This document shows positions 59,034-64,000 of a stretch of DNA of 64,000 bases, in pieces. The position numbers and the translations under genes are program-made. The notes beneath the pieces are model-generated. The model ran no database searches. It was not told the origin of the DNA and saw nothing but the letters and a program-made list of their open reading frames with translations. Origin of the DNA: Amaurobius ferox (Eukaryota > Arthropoda > Arachnida > Araneae > Amaurobiidae); assembly GCA_951213105.1 (NCBI GenBank), contig OX578136.1:67988230-68052229 (forward strand), in the 5' to 3' direction. Within the stretch, counting starts at the first letter, position 1. Each line of letters opens with the position of its first letter.

Positions 59034-59788
59034 ATGTGGGCAACACATGACTTTCCTTATATAATGTAATGAATTTACTACTTTTACAGCAAAAAAATAG
59101 GTTTTTCTTATAGTAGATACTAATATTCTTTCCAAGATATTGAATTTTAGACAATTAGTCGTCATTTTCACTGATTTAGCATCATTTTTATCCATTTGGC
59201 GAGATTTTCATTAATTTGGCAACATTTCAAAAAAGTCGCCAAGTTGGCGACATTCCGCCAAATTCGTTGCCAAAATCTCGCCAAGCGTTATGCACGAAGA
59301 AAAAAGTTATTCTTACAGCAGATAAATGACTATTGGCGTTCAAATACAAAAGTATTATTCAAAGTATGTTTTTTCATGAATGGAACGAGCTAGATCCACG
59401 AGAATGATGTCACTCAATTTATCGCATGGTATTACATATGAAAAGTGAACATGTTTCTCAATAGGAATTTTTTTTTATGTGACTTTTTCATAATTTTTTT
59501 TAAAAATGCACAATATCTCGAGAACGGTTCATGTTAGCGTTCTAAAATTTATGCCAATCGTTTTCTAATGAAAAATTACATAAGAAATGTCTATTTGCGT
59601 AACTTTATTAGCGGTTTTGATTTTTTGACGATTTTTTCAAAATTTCATTCGAAAATTTAGGGGGGTTCTGAACATTCGATTACGTATAAAAACAATAGGC
59701 TTCCAGTGTTTACGGATTGTGATTTTTGTACCAAATTTGGTTCGAATCGGTCCATTCGTTCGTCAGTTATCGTTTCCACAGACTCACT

Positions 59789-59860
<72 letters not shown>

Positions 59861-59985
59861 TCACTTCAAAAATGTTTGATTCGTGATCAGGGATGCTTGA
59901 AACATGCTCTCCCGTCGAAAACTCGAATTCGAATTTTCGACCCCGTCACAATACTTTCCTTATACATTATGTATATAAGGAAAGT
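59034..59985 (-). mobile_element. repeat family B, copy 6
   Basis: Full-length minus-strand copy including both termini. The nested hairpin is at 59193-59286. Diagnostic variants include GTCACATAAAAAAAAA, TTGAATAATAC and GTGCATAACGC (minus strand). Confidence 0.9.
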
Positions 59986-59997
59986 AATATTACTTAA

Positions 59998-60065
59998 AAC
60001 TCGAATTCGAATTTTCGACCCCGTCACAATACTTTCCTTATACATTATGTATATAAGGAAAGTAA
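59998..60065 (-). repeat. duplicated terminal fragment of family B
   Basis: Repeats the last about 68 bp of copy 6 (from CTCGAATTCGAATTTTCGAC through the terminal hairpin). It is followed at once by copy 7 in the opposite orientation. Confidence 0.88.
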
Positions 60066-60069
60066 TATT

Positions 60070-60205
60070 ACTTTCCTTATATACATAATGTATAAGGAAA
60101 GTATTGTGACGGGGTCGAAAATTCGAATTCGAGTTTTCGACGGGAGAGCACGTTTCAAGCATCCCTGATCACGAATCAAACATTTTTGAAGATATGTCTG
60201 TGTGT

Positions 60206-60270
<65 letters not shown>

Positions 60271-61070
60271 TATGTGTGTGTGTGTGTGTGTGTGTGTCAG
60301 TGCGTCTGTGGAGACGATAACTGACGAACGAATGGACTGATTCGAACCAAATTTGGTACAAAAATCACAATCCGTAAACACTGGAAGCCTATTGTTTTTA
60401 TACGTGATCGAATATTCAGAACCCCCCTAAATTTTCGAATGAAATTTTGAAAAAATCGTTAAAAAATCAAAACCGCTAATAAAGTTTCGCAAATAGACAT
60501 TTCTTATGTAATTTTTCATTAGAAAACCATTGGCATAAATTTTAAAACGCTAACATGAACCGTTCTCGAGATATTGTACATTATTAAAAAAAATTATGAA
60601 AAAGTCATATAAAATAAAAAAATTTATAATTTCCATTGATAAACATGTTCACTTTTCATATGTAATACCATGCGATAAATTTGGTGACATCATTCTCGTG
60701 GATCTAGCTCGTTCCATTCATGAAAAAGATACTCTGAGTAATATTTTTGTATTTGAACGCCAATAGTCATTTATACGCTGTAAGAATAACTTATTTCTCC
60801 GTTCATAACGCTTGGCGAAAATTTTGGCGACGAATTTGACGGAATGTCGCCAACTTGGCGATATTTTTAATTGTTGCCAAATTAACAAAAATCTTGCCAA
60901 ATTGATAAAAATGACGTTAAATTAAAGAAAATGACGTCTAATTGAAGAAAATTCAATATCATGGAAAGAATACAAGTATCTACTATAAGAATAACTTTTT
61001 TTTAGTTGTAAAAGTAGTAAATTCATTGTATTATATAAGGAAAGTCATGTGTTGCCCACATCAGATTTTT
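60070..61070 (+). mobile_element. repeat family B, copy 7
   Basis: Full-length. Its long (GT)n tract is interrupted by GAAAGTATG. The nested hairpin is at 60810-60902. Variants TACGTGATCGAATATTC, AAAGTTTCGCAAATAG and AAAACCATTGG are shared only with copy 8. Confidence 0.9.
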
Positions 61071-61097
61071 ACTTTCCTTATATATATAATGTATATT

Positions 61098-61222
61098 ACT
61101 TTCCTTATATACATAATGTATAAGGAAAGTATTGTGACGGGGTCGAAAATTCGAATTCGAGTTTTCGACGGGAGAGCACGTTTCAAGCATCCCTGATCAC
61201 GAATCAAACATTTTTGAAGTGA

Positions 61223-61300
<78 letters not shown>

Positions 61301-62026
61301 TATGTGTGTGTGTGTGTGTGTGTGTGTCAGTGCGTCTGTGGAGACGATAACTGATGAACGAATGGACTGATTCGAACCAAATTTGGTACAAAAATCACAA
61401 TCCGTAAACACTGGAAGCCTATTGTTTTTATACGTGATCGAATATTCAGAACCCCCCTAAATTTTCGAATGAAATTTTGAAAAAATCGTTAAAAAATCAA
61501 AACCGCTAATAAAGTTTCGCAAATAGACATTTCTTATGTAATTTTTCATTAGAAAACCATTGGCAAAAATTTTAAAACGCTAACATGAACCGTTCTCGAG
61601 ATATTGTACATTATTAAAAAAAATTATGAAAAAGTCACATAAAAAAAAAAAAAATTCTTATTGAGAAACATGTTCACTTTTCATATGTAATACCATGCGA
61701 TAAATTGAGTGACATCATTCTCGTGGATCTAGCTCGTTCCCTTCATGAAAAAATATACATTGAATAATACTTTTGTATTAGAACGCCAATAGTCATTTAT
61801 CTGCTGTAAGAATAACTTTTTTCTTAGTGCATAACGCTTGGCGAGATTTTGGCGACGAATTTGGCGGAATGTCGCCAACTTGGCGACTTTTTTGAAATGT
61901 TGCCAAATTAATGAAAATCTCGCCAAATGGATAAAAATGATGCTAAATCAATGAAAATGACGACTAATTGTCGAAAATTCAATATCTTGGAAAGAATATT
62001 AGTATCTACTATAAGAAAATCCTATT
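61098..62026 (+). mobile_element. repeat family B, copy 8 (mosaic)
   Basis: Preceded by a 27-bp extra piece of the terminal hairpin (61071-61097). The 5' half carries the variants of copy 7. From about 61636 on it carries those of copy 6. The 3' terminus is missing and copy 9 begins directly. The nested hairpin is at 61837-61930. Confidence 0.9.
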
Positions 62027-62154
62027 ACTTTCCTTATATACATAATGTATAAGGAAAGTATTGTGACGGGGTCGAAAATTCGAAATCGAGTTTTCGACGG
62101 GAGAGCACGTTTCAAGCATCCCTGATCACGAATCAAACATTTTTGAAGTGATGT

Positions 62155-62185
<31 letters not shown>

Positions 62186-62950
62186 TCTGTGAAGACGATA
62201 ACTGACAAACGAATGGACCGATTCGATCCAAATTTGGTACAAAAATCACAATCCGTAAACACTGGAAGCCTATTGTTTTTATACACAATCGAATGTTAAG
62301 AACACCCCTAAATTTTCAAATGAAATTTGGAAAAAATAGTCAAAAAATCAAAACCACTAATAAAGTTACGCATATAGACATTTCTTATGTAATTTTTCAT
62401 TAGAAAACGATTGACATAAATTTTAGAACGCTAACATGAACCGTTCTCGAGATATTGAACATTTTTCAAAAAAATTATCAGAAATTCATATAAAATAAAG
62501 AAAAAAATATTTCCTCTTGAGAGACATGTTCACTTTTCAGTAATACCATGCGATATATTGGATGACATCATTCTCGTGGATCTAGCTCGTTCCATTCATG
62601 AAAAAAGATACTTTGAGTAATACTTTTGTATTTGAACGCCAATATTCATTTATCTGCTGTAAGAATAACTTATTTCTTTGTCCATTATGCTTGGCGAGAT
62701 TTTGGCGACGTATTTTGGCGGAATGTCGCCAACTTGGCGACTTTTTGAAATGTTGACAAATTAACGAAAATCTCTCCAAATGGATAAAAATGACGCTAAA
62801 TCAATGAAATGACGACTAATTGTCGAAAATTAAATATCTTGGAAAGAATATTAGTATCTACTATAAGAAAAACCTATTTATTTTACTGTAAAAGTGGTAA
62901 ATTCATTACGTTATATAAGGAAAGTCATGTGTTGCCCACATCAGATTTTT
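62027..62950 (+). mobile_element. repeat family B, copy 9
   Basis: Full-length from ACTTTCCTTATATACATAAT to GCCCACATCAGATTTTT. It has a shorter (GT)n tract than copies 7 and 8. The nested hairpin is at 62689-62783. Confidence 0.9.
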
Positions 62951-64000
62951 AAATTTGTGAGCATCAACAAAAACACTTAGTACATTTTGAGCTCATTCGA
63001 ATTTCAAAACTGACAAAATTAATATTTCAATAAATTTTATATTACAAAGTATGAAAAATAAATAATAGTATAAATTAATAATATTGTTAAGTAACAATTG
63101 GAAAATACAAAATTTAAAAAAAAAAAATTTTTTTTGTAAAATAAAAGTTTAACTTGAAAAAGCTTTTTGTACACACATAAGTCTCACATAGTTTAGATTT
63201 TTATAATTAAAACTGTTAATAAAAAGAATGCATATAGAAACAAAAAGATAAGTTTCACTTTAATGAAATTTGTGCTTTTCTAATCACTAATTTATTTAAT
63301 ACTAGTTGAATTCGTTGCGAAAATTTCGAACTAAGAGTGACTAATAATTTTAGCAAATAACTTCATTTTACTATATTCAGCGCAGTGTTGGCTTGGCCCT
63401 GCGGAACGTGGACGTTTCTCGCCGGGGCTCTCTGCGTCTTGGGAGCATGAACTTCATTTATGCAAATTGAAGCCTATTTTTTCAATTCGTCAAAGGCCCC
63501 CAAGGTTTTTAGCGTTTCAAATCGACAATGATTGAGCATTAACCGCTATTTACATTTTGAAAATTCGGGATGACCTGTCACTTGGCATATCATGACTAAC
63601 GGGACATATCATGACTTGGCATATCATGACTATATGGGGTCAGAGCCCCTAGTTTCTTTAAAAAAAGAAAGCCAGTGGGAATTGATGAGAGTTATAGTAA
63701 GTAATTCCTATATAAATAAGAATACAACTTAGAATTTTCATATAAAATACAGATTTTAAAAGACTTATAAAAAATTAATACAATTTACATTGTATAAACT
63801 AGTAAATAAAAATTAAAACTAATTGAAATTTCTCTATTATAATATGGACTTATTAAACGGAAAAGGAAAAAGTCAATGAAGGGTGGGGTGGGGGGACTTT
63901 TGCATAGTCGAGCATGAATTAGCGGTGAGCCGCTAAAATTCAAACAACCGGTGCGTCAAGAAACTTCGACAACCTCTAGTCTGATGATAAATAACACTAC
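62951..64000. other. no gene seen; GC-richer patch at 63380-63460
   Basis: Mostly AT-rich. CGGAACGTGGACGTTTCTCG and the surrounding 80 bp are GC-rich and open in two plus-strand frames, but no transporter motif or recognised domain is present. GGCATATCATGACT is repeated at 63583-63631. A poly-G-like run lies at 63881-63896. Confidence 0.3.

Noticed and set aside
59726..60381. Reading frames of alternating Thr-His and neighbouring frames conserved among copies
   Set aside because: Translation of the (GT)n tract of family B. The conserved flanks follow from repeat relatedness, not coding selection.
63380..63460. A GC-rich patch as an upstream transporter exon
   Set aside because: None of the frames on either strand shows transporter motifs or suitable splice borders.

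Overview
This is AT-rich eukaryotic nuclear DNA. Coding exons are tiny and split by 1-23 kb introns, and most of the window is interspersed repeats, tandem repeats and microsatellites. The repeat types (tRNA-derived SINEs with a CAA-type tail, Tc1-like transposase relics, a Penelope-like reverse transcriptase, numerous foldback elements) suit an arthropod. A chelicerate such as a spider is my best guess, but the sequence does not prove it. There are no bacterial genes, operons or CRISPR arrays.

The only convincing host gene lies on the minus strand. Six exons between 53464 and 13289 join in one reading frame, with every splice phase matching, and encode the C-terminal half (about 453 residues) of an SLC22-type (organic cation/anion transporter) major-facilitator protein. 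The 5' exons (transmembrane segments 1-6) were not found and probably lie beyond 64000 or are hidden among repeats. The protein is divergent: classic family motifs are altered and the cytoplasmic tail after the last membrane segment is about 190 residues, unusually long. A second, weaker candidate is a short plus-strand reading frame at 25153-25413. It would give a signal peptide followed by IDNARG hexapeptide repeats.

Layout: 1-1300 short repeats and a 138/149-bp alternating tandem array carrying CTCF-like and X-box-like motifs. 1300-6500 old dispersed repeats plus one intact SINE with target-site duplications. 6500-9700 unannotated AT-rich DNA with one decayed coding-like fragment. 9745-10930 a dead Tc1-like transposase gene interrupted by a second SINE. 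12820-15567 the last two transporter exons, flanked by a 250-270-bp direct duplication. 16249-16618 a foldback element. 19241-21988 two tandem copies of repeat family A. 25-30 kb the repeat-peptide frame and two more exons. 30.6-38.6 kb repeat families A and B inside a pair of inverted satellite blocks. 39.6-48.1 kb minisatellites, the reverse-transcriptase relic, two copies of a terminal-inverted-repeat element (family D) and one exon. 51.4 kb a 45-bp minisatellite open in both directions. 53.2 kb the most 5' exon found. 53.5-62.95 kb a cluster dominated by seven copies of repeat family B in both orientations, including mosaic copies, with one copy of family A and a 5'-truncated SINE. The remainder to 64000 shows nothing recognisable.

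Families A and B share a layout: a terminal hairpin, a GT- or GTCT-rich simple repeat, then a related block containing ACGATAACT. Family B also carries a conserved nested hairpin built from TTGGCGA/TCGCCAA words. These, the CTCF-like/X-box array and the repeat-peptide frame are the most unusual signals here.
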